Assembly: GCA_004554385.1 (NCBI GenBank)
Contig: SFMO01000126.1
Span: 1 to 59,366, forward strand
Length of the DNA stretch: 59,366 bases
Direction: 5' to 3'
DNA from: Ruminococcus flavefaciens
GTDB taxonomy: Bacteria > Bacillota > Clostridia > Oscillospirales > Ruminococcaceae
Each line of letters starts with the position of its first letter. Positions within the stretch are counted from its first letter, which is position 1. Below are positions 51,906 through 59,366 of this stretch, one piece after another. The position numbers and the translations under genes were made by a program. The notes beneath the pieces were generated by a model that was not told the DNA's origin, searched no databases, and was given only the letters and a program-made list of their open reading frames with translations.

Positions 51906-52767
51906 TATGTTCTCAGAGCTGGGAAGATACTTTGCAATGCCCACCGTGCGCTACGCTCTCATAGTCGGCCTGCTCATCGCTCTGTGTTCTTCTCTTCTCG
52001 GCGTAACACTGGTAATGAAGCGCTTCTCATTCATCGGTGACGGACTCTCTCACGTTGCCTTCGGCGCTATGGCAGTTGCCACAATCACGGGAGTTACCAA
52101 CAATATGCTCATAATCATGCCCGTAACTGTCATTTCGGCAGTGCTGCTGCTGAGAACAGGCAGTAATACCAAGATAAAGGGCGACGCAGCTATCGCCATG
52201 ATCTCCGTGGGAGCCCTTGCACTAGGCTATATGCTTATGAATATCGCCTCACAGAGCGGCAACGGCAGGACCTCAGGAAATGTTACCGCCGATGTGTGCA
52301 GCACGCTCTTCGGCTCAACAGCTATCCTTACCCTTTCTCTTGCAGATGTATGGATCTGTGTGGCGATGTCAGTCATAGTTATCGCCATATTTCTCATTTT
52401 CTACAACAAAATATTTGCCGTCACATTCGATGAAAGCTTCGCAAAAGCTACGGGAATACGCTCCGACCTGTACAATCTGCTCATTGCAGTAGTTATTGCC
52501 ATGATAATCGTCATAGCCATGAACTTCGTGGGCTCTCTGCTCATATCGGCGCTGATAATCTTCCCTGCACTGTCGGCAATGCGGGTTTTCAAGAGCTTCA
52601 GAAGCGTTATCATCTGCTCGGTGATAATATCACTGCTCTGCGCATTTTTCGGCATAATCATTTCCATACTTGCAGGAACTCCCGTCGGTGCTACTATAGT
52701 TTCGGCAGACATCGCCGTATTCTTCCTGTTCAGTCTCACATCTTTCGTTTTAAGGAGAGGAAAATAA
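51898..52767 (+). CDS. znuB: Metal ABC transporter permease (ZnuB-like)
   Basis: 289 residues, about eight helices. LGVTLVMKRFSFIGDGLSHVAFGAMA near the N-terminus is the signature of cluster 9 permeases, and FVGSLLISALIIFPALSAM the conserved C-terminal helix pair. ATG 51898 has GGGAGG 7 bases upstream; an in-frame GTG at 51889 is inside the ribosome site region. Confidence 0.94.
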   Translation: MSDMFSELGRYFAMPTVRYALIVGLLIALCSSLLGVTLVMKRFSFIGDGLSHVAFGAMAVATITGVTNNMLIIMPVTVISAVLLLRTGSNTKIKGDAAIAMISVGALALGYMLMNIASQSGNGRTSGNVTADVCSTLFGSTAILTLSLADVWICVAMSVIVIAIFLIFYNKIFAVTFDESFAKATGIRSDLYNLLIAVVIAMIIVIAMNFVGSLLISALIIFPALSAMRVFKSFRSVIICSVIISLLCAFFGIIISILAGTPVGATIVSADIAVFFLFSLTSFVLRRGK

Positions 52768-53234
52768 TGAAAAAGCTTGCATTTGCAGCCGTTCTCTGCC
52801 TGTGCACTGCCATTTTCGGCGGATGCGGAAGCTCCGCAGAAAGCGCCGACAGTTCTTCATCGGCTGTTTCGGAAGTAAAAAAAGGCGAGTTCGACTACGA
52901 CCTTTCAACTATGAGCAGCACCATGGTTTTCAGCACAGTTTCAAACATGATGATCTCCCCTGAATCATATATTGGCAAAAGCATAAAGGTCACAGGCAAC
53001 TTCAACGCTTACCACGATGAGACCACCGACAAAACATATTTTGCCGTGCTTATCGCAGACGCTACCGCCTGCTGTCAGCAGGGGCTTGAATTCGATCTCG
53101 GCAGCAGCTTCAGCTATCCCGATGACTACCCTCCACAGAACGCTCTCATCACTGTTACAGGCACTTTTGATACATACAACGAGGGCGAAGCAAGATACTG
53201 TATACTCAAAAATGCCACGCTGAAACGCGAATGA
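52767..53234 (+). CDS. Lipoprotein of the zinc operon, OB-fold-like
   Basis: 155 residues. Lipoprotein signal ends in IFGGC (Cys20), then a Ser-rich linker, then SYIGKSIKVTGNFNAY and NALITVTGTFDTYNEGE, which look like an OB-fold domain, with a CC pair (ATACCQQGLEF) as in the CC-motif C-terminal domain of the zinc-linked TIGR03943/YcgQ group. It overlaps znuB by one base. It may bind or deliver metal at the cell surface (inference). Confidence 0.75.
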   Translation: MKKLAFAAVLCLCTAIFGGCGSSAESADSSSSAVSEVKKGEFDYDLSTMSSTMVFSTVSNMMISPESYIGKSIKVTGNFNAYHDETTDKTYFAVLIADATACCQQGLEFDLGSSFSYPDDYPPQNALITVTGTFDTYNEGEARYCILKNATLKRE

Positions 53235-53245
53235 GCAAAAAGCAC

Positions 53246-53284
53246 AAAACACTTCCGCTTTTGATTTCGGAAGTGTTTTTCTTT
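53246..53284 (+). terminator. Terminator of the zinc operon
   Basis: AAAACACTTCCG pairs with CGGAAGTGTTTT, followed by T. Confidence 0.88.
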
Positions 53285-53304
53285 ACCATAAATCCCCTTA
53301 CATC

Positions 53305-53334
53305 TTGACAAGTCCGCCCAAAATGTGTTATCAT
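53305..53334 (+). promoter_or_regulatory. Promoter of the XRE-cupin gene
   Basis: TTGACA, 18 bases, TATCAT. Confidence 0.65.
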
Positions 53335-53353
53335 TAAATTTGTACAATTTAAT
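53333..53353 (+). promoter_or_regulatory. Palindrome at the XRE-cupin RNA start (candidate autoregulatory operator)
   Basis: ATTAAATT and AATTTAAT are inverted around TGTAC, just after the -10 box. A regulator gene follows, so self-control is plausible. Confidence 0.45.
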
Positions 53354-53382
53354 GTATTATACTATTAAGAGGAGGTTGCGCT

Positions 53383-53928
53383 ATGGAAACCATTAATGAG
53401 ATCGCAGCACGTATACGTGAGCTGCGCGAGGTGTGCGACTACACACAGGAAAAGCTTGCTGAGGAGCTGGGACTATCTGCCGAGCAGTATGCAGGCTATG
53501 AACAGAACGGTGACTTTCCTATAAGCGTCATCTATGAAATTTCAAACAAATTCGGAGTCGATTTCAATGAGCTCGTCACAGGCGAACCCAGCCGTATCGA
53601 CACTTTCCAGGTCGTCCGCCGCGGTAAGGGCAGAAGCGTCAGCCGCTATCCGGGTTACCGCTTCAAGGATCTTGCTTTCCGTTATGCCGATAAGGTGATG
53701 CAGCCGCTTCTTGTTACACTCGAACCCTCTGATGAGCCCGCAAAGCTCGTAAGCCACGCAGGACAGGAGTTCAATCTTGTGCTCAAGGGTACAATTGCTG
53801 TCGTTTTCGAGGATCAGGAGATAATCCTCAACGAGGGAGATTCTATATACTTCAATCCCACATACCTCCACGGACAGCGCTGCGTAGGCGACAGCAAGGC
53901 AAGATTTCTCACTATGATAGCTGAATAA
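53383..53928 (+). CDS. XRE-family regulator with C-terminal cupin domain
   Basis: 181 residues. HTH at residues 7-62 (IRELREVCDYTQEKLAEELGLSAEQYAGYEQ), cupin at about 100-180 (SHAGQEFNLVLKGTIAVVFEDQEIILNEGDSIYFNP, with HG in YLHGQR). The cupin probably senses a small ligand. It lies 39 bases before an acyl-CoA synthetase gene, the usual partner in Clostridia, so it likely controls this gene and itself. GAGGAGG-type ribosome site before ATG. Confidence 0.92.
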   Translation: METINEIAARIRELREVCDYTQEKLAEELGLSAEQYAGYEQNGDFPISVIYEISNKFGVDFNELVTGEPSRIDTFQVVRRGKGRSVSRYPGYRFKDLAFRYADKVMQPLLVTLEPSDEPAKLVSHAGQEFNLVLKGTIAVVFEDQEIILNEGDSIYFNPTYLHGQRCVGDSKARFLTMIAE

Positions 53929-53967
53929 AACGCCGCTTGGGGCTAATAAAAAGGAGTTCTTATAATC

Positions 53968-55644
53968 ATGCTTTTAGACCGATATCTTCCCCGTATTGAG
54001 TTCGACTCATATGAGGATTTCAAGAAAAATTACCGCGTAAATGTTCCCGAAGACTTTAACTTCGGCTGGGACATCGTTGACGAGTGGGCAAAGCAGGAGC
54101 CGGAAAAGAAGGCTCTTGTATGGCTCAGCCATGACAAGAAGGAAAGGACCTTTACATTTACCGATATTTCAAAGCTTTCAAACAAGACCTGCAACTATTT
54201 CCGCAGCCTTGGTCTGAAAAAGGGCGATGTAGTTCTTCTGATACTCCGCCGCCGCTGGGAATACTGGGTAATAGCTACTGCTCTCCACAAAATGGGTGTT
54301 ATCCTTATCCCGGGAAACCTGCTCTTTACTACACATGACATAGCATACCGCGGCAATATGGCAGGTATCTCTGCTATTATCGCCTGCGATGACGAATACA
54401 TAAGAGGTCAGATAGACGGTGCTGCTCCCGAGATCAAGACTCTCAAGAAAAAGATAGCTGTTGCAGAGCCCCGTGAGGGCTGGGATTTCTTCGAGGAGGA
54501 AATAGAGAAGTACCCTGACACATTTGAGCGTCCTACAGGTGCAGAGGCTACAAAGGCTACCGATACCATGCTCATCTACTTCACATCAGGCTCTACAGGT
54601 ATGCCGAAGATGGTTTGCCATAACTTCGCACATCCACTCGGTCATATAGTTACAGCAAAGTACTGGCATCAGGTACAGGAGAATAAGCTCCATATGTCCA
54701 TATCCGACTCAGGCTGGGCAAAGTTCGGCTGGGGCAAGATATACGGACAGTGGATATGCGGCGCTATCCAGTTCGCATATGACTTTACAGGCAGATTTAA
54801 CGCAAAGGATATCCTTGAGGTCATCAGCCACTACAAGCTGACTACCTTCTGTGCTCCGCCTACAATGTACCGCTTTATGCTCCAGGAGGACATGACCAAG
54901 TACGATCTTTCATCTATACAGAATTTCTGCAACGCAGGCGAGCCTCTCAACCCTGAGGTATTCAACCGTATCTACGAGCTTACAGGCAAGAAGATGCGTG
55001 AGGGCTTCGGTCAGACAGAGGGAACAGTTCTTATTGCCAACTTCCCATGGATAGACCCTAAGCCGGGCTCAACAGGCAAGCCTTCACCACTCTATAATAT
55101 ACACCTCCTCCGCCCCGACGGCACAGAGTGCGATGACGGTGAAGAGGGCAGCATCATGGTTTGCGGCATAGACAAGGAGCGTCCTACAGGTCTGTTCTGC
55201 GGCTATTACAAGAACCCTGAGCTGACTGAGGCTGTTCTCGGCGGCGAGAATTACGACACAGGCGACGTTGCATGGAGAGATTCAAAGGGCTATTACTGGT
55301 TCGTAGGCAGAAACGACGACGTTATCAAATGTTCCGGCTACCGTATCGGACCTTTCGAGGTAGAGAGTGCACTCCTCACTCACCCTGCTGTTGTTGAGTC
55401 AGCTATCACAGGTACTCCCGACCCTATCAGAGGTCAGGTAGTAAAGGCTACAGTCGTTCTCGCTGAGGGCTATACTCCGTCACCTGAGCTTACAAAGGAG
55501 CTTCAGGATCACGTTAAGCGTGAAACTGCTCCATACAAGTATCCACGTGTTATCGAGTACGTCAAGGAGCTTCCGAAAACTCTCGGCGGCAAGATAAAGC
55601 GTGCGCAGATACGTCATCAGGACGAGGAAAATACAGCAAAGTAA
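53968..55644 (+). CDS. AMP-binding acyl-CoA synthetase
   Basis: 558 residues of the adenylate-forming family. The core A3 motif is YFTSGSTGMPKMVCHNF near residue 205; GFGQTEGT near 350; YDTGDVAWRD near 430; GRNDDVIKCSGYRIGPFEVE near 450; and PKTLGGKIKRAQIR with the C-terminal catalytic Lys. It resembles acetyl-CoA or medium-chain acyl-CoA synthetases that activate fatty acids with ATP and CoA. The terminator follows. Substrate chain length is not certain. Confidence 0.92.
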   Translation: MLLDRYLPRIEFDSYEDFKKNYRVNVPEDFNFGWDIVDEWAKQEPEKKALVWLSHDKKERTFTFTDISKLSNKTCNYFRSLGLKKGDVVLLILRRRWEYWVIATALHKMGVILIPGNLLFTTHDIAYRGNMAGISAIIACDDEYIRGQIDGAAPEIKTLKKKIAVAEPREGWDFFEEEIEKYPDTFERPTGAEATKATDTMLIYFTSGSTGMPKMVCHNFAHPLGHIVTAKYWHQVQENKLHMSISDSGWAKFGWGKIYGQWICGAIQFAYDFTGRFNAKDILEVISHYKLTTFCAPPTMYRFMLQEDMTKYDLSSIQNFCNAGEPLNPEVFNRIYELTGKKMREGFGQTEGTVLIANFPWIDPKPGSTGKPSPLYNIHLLRPDGTECDDGEEGSIMVCGIDKERPTGLFCGYYKNPELTEAVLGGENYDTGDVAWRDSKGYYWFVGRNDDVIKCSGYRIGPFEVESALLTHPAVVESAITGTPDPIRGQVVKATVVLAEGYTPSPELTKELQDHVKRETAPYKYPRVIEYVKELPKTLGGKIKRAQIRHQDEENTAK

Positions 55645-55670
55645 ACACTCACATTATCAGCTAATATTCG

Positions 55671-55699
55671 GCGCCCGTCCCAATGGTCGGGCGCTTTTT
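55671..55699 (+). terminator. Terminator after the acyl-CoA synthetase gene
   Basis: GCGCCCG pairs with CGGGCGC across 10 bases, followed by TTTTT. Confidence 0.88.
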
Positions 55700-55715
55700 G
55701 CAAAAAAAATTTTTT

Positions 55716-55750
55716 ATTACCCCGTTTTTATAAATTATTGTACGTAAACT
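55716..55750 (+). promoter_or_regulatory. sigI promoter of SigI type
   Basis: ATTACCCC (55716-55723), 19 bases, CGTAAACT (55743-55750), after an A/T tract. It has the CCCC-type -35 and CGTA-type -10 described for SigI promoters, and the same elements at the same spacing occur before the gene at 57908. Confidence 0.75.
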
Positions 55751-55774
55751 ATTATTACATTGGGGGTGGCACAT

Positions 55775-56497
55775 ATGAATTCTGATGCGCATCAAATCAT
55801 ATCCCAGGTCTACAAGGCTAAAAAAGACAGCCACGCAGCAGATGAGCTGATACAGGCTTATATGCCGTTTATCAAGTCAGAAACAGCCAGATTCCTCAAT
55901 CGTCCGCCCGATAAAAGCGACGACGAGCTAAGTATAGCTATGTTCGCCTTTTACGAATCTATTCAGAATTATTCGAAGCTGCGCGGTTCATTTCTGAAAT
56001 TTGCAGCTCTGCATATAAAGAACCGACTGATAGATAACTACAGAAAAGAAAAACGAAACAAAGGACAGATATCGCTGGACGTTTCCGACGATGAAAAACA
56101 GGACCTGAAAGATACAATACGCGACGAACACGATAAATACCAGGAAAACGAACTAAGAGAAGCAACACAGCAGGAAATAGCAGAGCTTTCAGCTCAGATG
56201 CAGGACTTCGGCGTTTCAATGACCGACGTTGCGGAGAATTCTCCGAGGCAGCGCCGTACTCTTGAAATATGCCAGAGGGCTGTTCAGTACGCAAGAAATA
56301 ATCCCGAAATACTGGACGACTTTCTCAGGACTAAGCGCGTTCCGCTGGCAAAGCTGGCAGAAGGCGCAAATGTAGAGAGAAAGTCCCTTGAAAGACACAG
56401 ACGCTATCTTGTGGCAGTGCTTCTCATTTGCACCAACGGCTATGAGATAATGCGCGGTCATATAATGCAGGTACTCAAAGGTGGTGAAAACAAATGA
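55775..56497 (+). CDS. sigI: RNA polymerase sigma factor, SigI family
   Basis: 240 residues. Region 2: MPFIKSETARFLNRPPDKSDDELSIAMFAFYESIQNYSKLRGSFLKFAALHIKNRLID, the SigI type; C-terminal domain RTKRVPLAKLAEGANVERKSLERHRRYLVAVLLICTNGYE binds the -35 element. ATG 55775 has GGGGGTGG upstream. It overlaps rsgI by four bases (ATGA). SigI factors in Clostridia are held by the membrane anti-sigma factor RsgI, which senses extracellular polysaccharides. Its own promoter carries the SigI-type elements, so positive autocontrol is likely. Confidence 0.92.
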   Translation: MNSDAHQIISQVYKAKKDSHAADELIQAYMPFIKSETARFLNRPPDKSDDELSIAMFAFYESIQNYSKLRGSFLKFAALHIKNRLIDNYRKEKRNKGQISLDVSDDEKQDLKDTIRDEHDKYQENELREATQQEIAELSAQMQDFGVSMTDVAENSPRQRRTLEICQRAVQYARNNPEILDDFLRTKRVPLAKLAEGANVERKSLERHRRYLVAVLLICTNGYEIMRGHIMQVLKGGENK

Positions 56498-57618
56498 AAT
56501 ATATAGTCATGGAATGCCATGAGGGCTATGCAGTCCTTATGGACGAGGAGTCACGCTTTGTAAACGCAGCAAATATCCATTACAGCGTAGGACAGACTGT
56601 TACAGAACCGATTCTTCTTAACACAGAGACATCATCTGCAAGAAGAATAAGTCTGCATATTTCAAAATTCACCGCAGCCGCTGCCTGCCTCGCACTTGCA
56701 GTATGTGCCGGTGCTTTCCACTACTCACACAACTATAAGGCTCACTCTACCGTACTTATCTCATCTGAGGCAAATGTACGAATGGAGCTCAATAAAAAGG
56801 GCAAGGTCCTTAAGCTCAATGCCGATAACCCTGAGGGAAGCGATGTCCTTAAGAATTACGACGGCAAAGGCAAGGATATGCTCACCGCAGCCAACGAGAT
56901 ACTTGACATTGAAAAGGGCAAGGGCTATATCGATAACGGCGATACCGTGGACATATATATAAAATCAGAAAACACTTCTGATTATTATTCCTATAAATCT
57001 GACCTTATCACAGGTATACCCGATGTTAAGGTGAAGGTACAGGAGCTTGACGGCAATAAGCCGCCACACGAAAACAATGTTCCAAAGCCGCCTGAGGCTG
57101 ATCCTGCAAAGGATACCAAAAAGCCCGAGCCGCCTAAGCCTCCACACGAGGACGAAAAGCGTCCCGATCCGCCCAAGCCTGCGGATAATGAACCGCAGAA
57201 GCCGGCAGCTCCTGCTGCGCCGTCTGCGTCAAACGGAAATCCTGCTCCACAGGTAAAGCAGCCTGACACACCACCTGCTCCGCCTGTCAGCCATGATACA
57301 CCCGAGCCGCCAAGGCCGGATAACGGAGCCGCAGCTCCTAAGCCTGCGGATAAAGCAGAGCCGCCAAAGCCTGCTGATCCCGAAAAGGACAAGGCTGCCG
57401 CTCCACACACACCTGTCAGTTTCGATAATGCTCAGAAGCCTGAGGAGGCAGCTTTAAAAACTCTGAAGCTTTCTGACATATCCCCTTACAAAGCTTTTCT
57501 TCCCGCCAATGAAGTCAAGACTTCAGCAGCGGATAAGAATAGAGGACCTGCACAGGATGCACTGCCTGATGCAAAAAAGGTCCACCCTCCAATCTCTAAT
57601 TCCCTTCCCAAACCGTGA
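56494..57618 (+). CDS. rsgI: RsgI-type anti-sigma factor with proline-rich extracellular tail
   Basis: 374 residues. N-terminal cytoplasmic domain (KYIVMECHEGYAVLMDEESRFV, the anti-sigma fold), one membrane helix (FTAAAACLALAVCAGAFHY, about 54-75), then the conserved RsgI periplasmic domain (STVLISSEANVRMELNKKG to about 165). Residues 187-330 are a Pro/Lys/Glu-rich disordered stretch with PEPPKPP-like repeats. There is no carbohydrate-binding or glycosidase domain, unlike the sensory RsgI proteins of cellulolytic Clostridia, so the signal is unclear. A good terminator follows. Confidence 0.87.
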   Translation: MKYIVMECHEGYAVLMDEESRFVNAANIHYSVGQTVTEPILLNTETSSARRISLHISKFTAAAACLALAVCAGAFHYSHNYKAHSTVLISSEANVRMELNKKGKVLKLNADNPEGSDVLKNYDGKGKDMLTAANEILDIEKGKGYIDNGDTVDIYIKSENTSDYYSYKSDLITGIPDVKVKVQELDGNKPPHENNVPKPPEADPAKDTKKPEPPKPPHEDEKRPDPPKPADNEPQKPAAPAAPSASNGNPAPQVKQPDTPPAPPVSHDTPEPPRPDNGAAAPKPADKAEPPKPADPEKDKAAAPHTPVSFDNAQKPEEAALKTLKLSDISPYKAFLPANEVKTSAADKNRGPAQDALPDAKKVHPPISNSLPKP

Positions 57619-57697
57619 AGATAGAAAACATGAGATCCCTTCATAAAACTGTCTGACTTCACATTCCTCTTCAACTGTCGGTCAGACAACGGAAAGA

Positions 57698-57726
57698 GCA
57701 CTGCTTTAGCACAGCAGTGCTTTTTT
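57698..57726 (+). terminator. Terminator after rsgI
   Basis: GCACTGCT pairs with AGCAGTGC across 7 bases, followed by TTTTTT. Confidence 0.88.
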
Positions 57727-57770
57727 CATTTCATCATAAGTTCAAAAAAATTTTTTTGGAAAATTTTCAT

Positions 57771-57805
57771 ATTACCCCACTTTTTAATTTTATGCTCCGT
57801 AAACT
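57771..57805 (+). promoter_or_regulatory. SigI-type promoter of the secreted proline-rich protein
   Basis: ATTACCCC (57771-57778), 19 bases, CGTAAACT (57798-57805): identical elements and spacing to the sigI promoter, again after an A/T-rich tract. Confidence 0.75.
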
Positions 57806-57907
57806 GTTAACATAAGGCGAACAAATAAAATGTTCACTCAAGTTTAAAAGCTCCCGAAGGGAGTAAAATAAAGGACATGAAATGTCCGTAAAAAAGGAGT
57901 AATTACA

Positions 57908-58849
57908 ATGAGAAGCAAAAAAATCTTTGCTGCACTGGCTGCTATGTCAATGATGACATCAGCAGGAAGCTTCAGTGCTTTTGCTGCTGAGGCAGACGAA
58001 ACAGAATTTGCTGCAACAGCTGTTGTAACTGAGGCTTCATCTGAGGATGCTGCTGAGGAAGCAACAACAGAGGCTGCAACTGAAGAAGCTGCTGCTGAAG
58101 AAGCAACAACAGAGGCTGTAACTGAAGATGAAAAGCCACAGCCGCCTGCACCTCCTGTTATCCTTGACGTAACAGAGATCATCGACCAGATCCGTTCTTT
58201 CGTTGAGGCTGCTAACATTGAAGTATTCAATGATACTATCCTCGAAAACTGGGATCTTATCGACAAGGTAGAGGTTCATTTCCATGAGAATGAAAAGCCG
58301 GTTCCTCCTGTTCCTCCTGTAACAGAGGCAAAGGAAGAAGCTGAGGAAGCTGATTCTGAGGAAACTGAGGGAACTGAGGAAGCTGAGAAGCCTACAAAGC
58401 CTCTCCACCATGTTCACCTTGAACTCACAGATCTCTTCTATCAGTTCCGTGACATGATCGACATGGACAAGATCGATTTCCTTGATGACGAAGTTAAGGA
58501 GCAGATCATGAATGCTAAGGACGTCCACGCTGATGTTCACTTCAAGCATGAGAAGCCAGAGCCTCCAACTCCTCCTACACCTCCTGTTCCTCCTGTAGAG
58601 GACGAGAATGCTGAGAAGCCTGAGCCACCTACACCACCTACACCTCCGGCTTCTCCTGTAGAGGACGAGAATGCTGAGAAGCCAGAGCCTCCTACACCTC
58701 CAACTCCTCCTGTACCTCCCGTACACGAAGAGCACAAGAAGCCTGAGCCTCCTAAGCACATCAAGATCGGCCAGGACGAGCTTGACTCAGCTATCGCAGC
58801 AGGCGCTATCAAGGCTCCAGCTGCACCTGCAGCAGAAGCTGCTGAATAA
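57908..58849 (+). CDS. Secreted proline-rich repeat protein, probable SigI target
   Basis: 313 residues. Signal peptide MRSKKIFAALAAMSMMTSAGSFSAFAA. Then an Ala/Glu/Thr-rich stretch, then two related modules (DVTEIIDQIRSFVEAANIEVFNDTILENW and LELTDLFYQFRDMIDMDKIDFLDDEVKEQ), each followed by an His-rich strand (KVEVHFHENEKP and HADVHFKHEKP). Residues about 218-285 contain three copies of a 20-21-residue repeat (KPEPPTPPTPPVPP-VEDENAE). There is no LPXTG, S-layer or other anchor. AAAGGAG precedes the ATG. The proline-rich composition resembles the RsgI tail. No family recognised. Confidence 0.85.
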   Translation: MRSKKIFAALAAMSMMTSAGSFSAFAAEADETEFAATAVVTEASSEDAAEEATTEAATEEAAAEEATTEAVTEDEKPQPPAPPVILDVTEIIDQIRSFVEAANIEVFNDTILENWDLIDKVEVHFHENEKPVPPVPPVTEAKEEAEEADSEETEGTEEAEKPTKPLHHVHLELTDLFYQFRDMIDMDKIDFLDDEVKEQIMNAKDVHADVHFKHEKPEPPTPPTPPVPPVEDENAEKPEPPTPPTPPASPVEDENAEKPEPPTPPTPPVPPVHEEHKKPEPPKHIKIGQDELDSAIAAGAIKAPAAPAAEAAE

Positions 58850-59366
58850 TGTCAGAAGCAGTCTTTTGACTGTTTCATATACACTTGTCTTTACCTGATA
58901 CAGGATTTTTCCCCAAAGACAGGTCACTTCGATCCAATCCCAATCCCCTTTATCCTCTTTTACCCTGGAATCTGCACACTCGGTAAAAGTGCGGATATCC
59001 ACAAAATGAGATCCCGCCGCAAAGCACAGTTTTTGCGGCGGTTTTTTTTGGCGGAGTGCCTCCGCCGGCTTTTTCGCGGCATATTCCTTTCAGAGTTCAG
59101 CATTAATCGGATTCCCATATAGAAGTTTCACCCCGAAGTATTAAAAAACGCTTCGGGGCATTGTATTTTATACGGTTGCTAAGATAAATCGGGATTTAGC
59201 TGTTATCCATTAAGGGACGCCCTCACTTGCAGGGCGTCCCTCTTCCGAAAACAATTCACTGGATTGTTTTCGGAATTCACCCTTGCGGAGCGCTTCGTAA
59301 CTGCGGGGCTTTGCCCCACACCCCACCAGAGGCGCTGCCTCTGGACTCCGCCAAAGGAACACAGTC
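58850..59366. other. Hairpin-rich non-coding stretch at the right edge
   Basis: No convincing gene on either strand. After the terminator at 59014-59049 come five more hairpins: CCCCGAAG/CTTCGGGG (59131-59159), AGGGACGCCCT/AGGGCGTCCCT (59213-59241), TTCCGAAAACAAT/ATTGTTTTCGGAA (59243-59275), GGGGC/GCCCC (about 59304-59316), and CCAGAGGC/GCCTCTGG (59326-59344). The last two resemble dispersed palindromic units. Confidence 0.7.
59014..59049 (+). terminator. Terminator after the secreted protein gene
   Basis: CCGCCGCAAA pairs with TTTGCGGCGG across about 7 bases, followed by eight T. Confidence 0.9.

Noticed and set aside
58037..58759. Antisense frame rich in Arg/Leu opposite the proline-rich protein gene
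   Set aside because: Produced by the repetitive Pro/Glu codons on the sense strand; no start signals.
1..59366. tRNA or rRNA genes
   Set aside because: I looked for cloverleaf and TTCGA-type T-arm patterns and for rRNA-like conserved blocks and saw none; a covariance search would be needed to be certain.

Overview
The window looks like a chromosomal segment of an anaerobic, low-to-moderate GC member of the Clostridia, most likely a Ruminococcus-type Oscillospiraceae. The reasons are two T-box leaders, a SigI/RsgI pair, rubredoxin, an UPF0371 protein, the YfmF/YfmH-Lgt-FolD string, strong AGGAGG ribosome sites with some TTG/GTG starts, and many consensus TTGACA-N17-TATAAT promoters. No rRNA, tRNA, CRISPR array or complete transposon was seen. 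About 58 protein genes are supported. Naming rests on motifs read by eye, not on database searches.

Left part (1-11.6 kb): a DegT-type sugar aminotransferase runs off the left edge. It is followed by the complete dTDP-L-rhamnose operon rfbACBD and a ZIP metal transporter. Next comes a tightly coupled minus-strand operon of six genes: HPr-kinase-like P-loop protein, PqqD-like protein, S24/S26 peptidase, methyltransferase, ABC exporter and nucleotidyltransferase. This resembles a peptide (RiPP, lasso-type) maturation and export set that lacks an obvious precursor and cyclase.

11.7-22 kb: a small gene with a non-ATG start lies before a large serine recombinase. The recombinase C-terminus is a SpoVT-like module (half AbrB domain plus GAF domain), which is the most unusual protein here. 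Rubredoxin, a decayed DUF2500 gene and UPF0371 follow. A tyrosine-type T-box then leads into a 4-TM protein, uvrA and tyrS. A lone type IV pilin-like gene ends this part.

22-41 kb: a lipoprotein and a prokaryotic RING protein; two M16 peptidase-like proteins, Lgt and FolD; an NSS transporter; an MBOAT/SGNH/protein-kinase operon (surface O-acylation plus an atypical kinase); a CNNM/CorC protein with a small decarboxylase-motif membrane protein; a 95-bp tandem repeat array; an HtrA protease; and valS behind a valine T-box.

41-59 kb: prfB, DUF421/DUF4363, a cytidylate-kinase-like protein, glutamate dehydrogenase, an HD protein, MetY-type sulfhydrylase and flavodoxin. These are followed by a zinc-type ABC uptake operon with a Fur-family box, an XRE-cupin regulator with an acyl-CoA synthetase, and finally sigI-rsgI and a secreted proline-rich protein. 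The sigI promoter and the promoter of the secreted protein share the same non-sigma-A architecture (ATTACCCC-N19-CGTAAACT), which defines a small candidate sensing regulon. The right edge is a hairpin-rich non-coding stretch.
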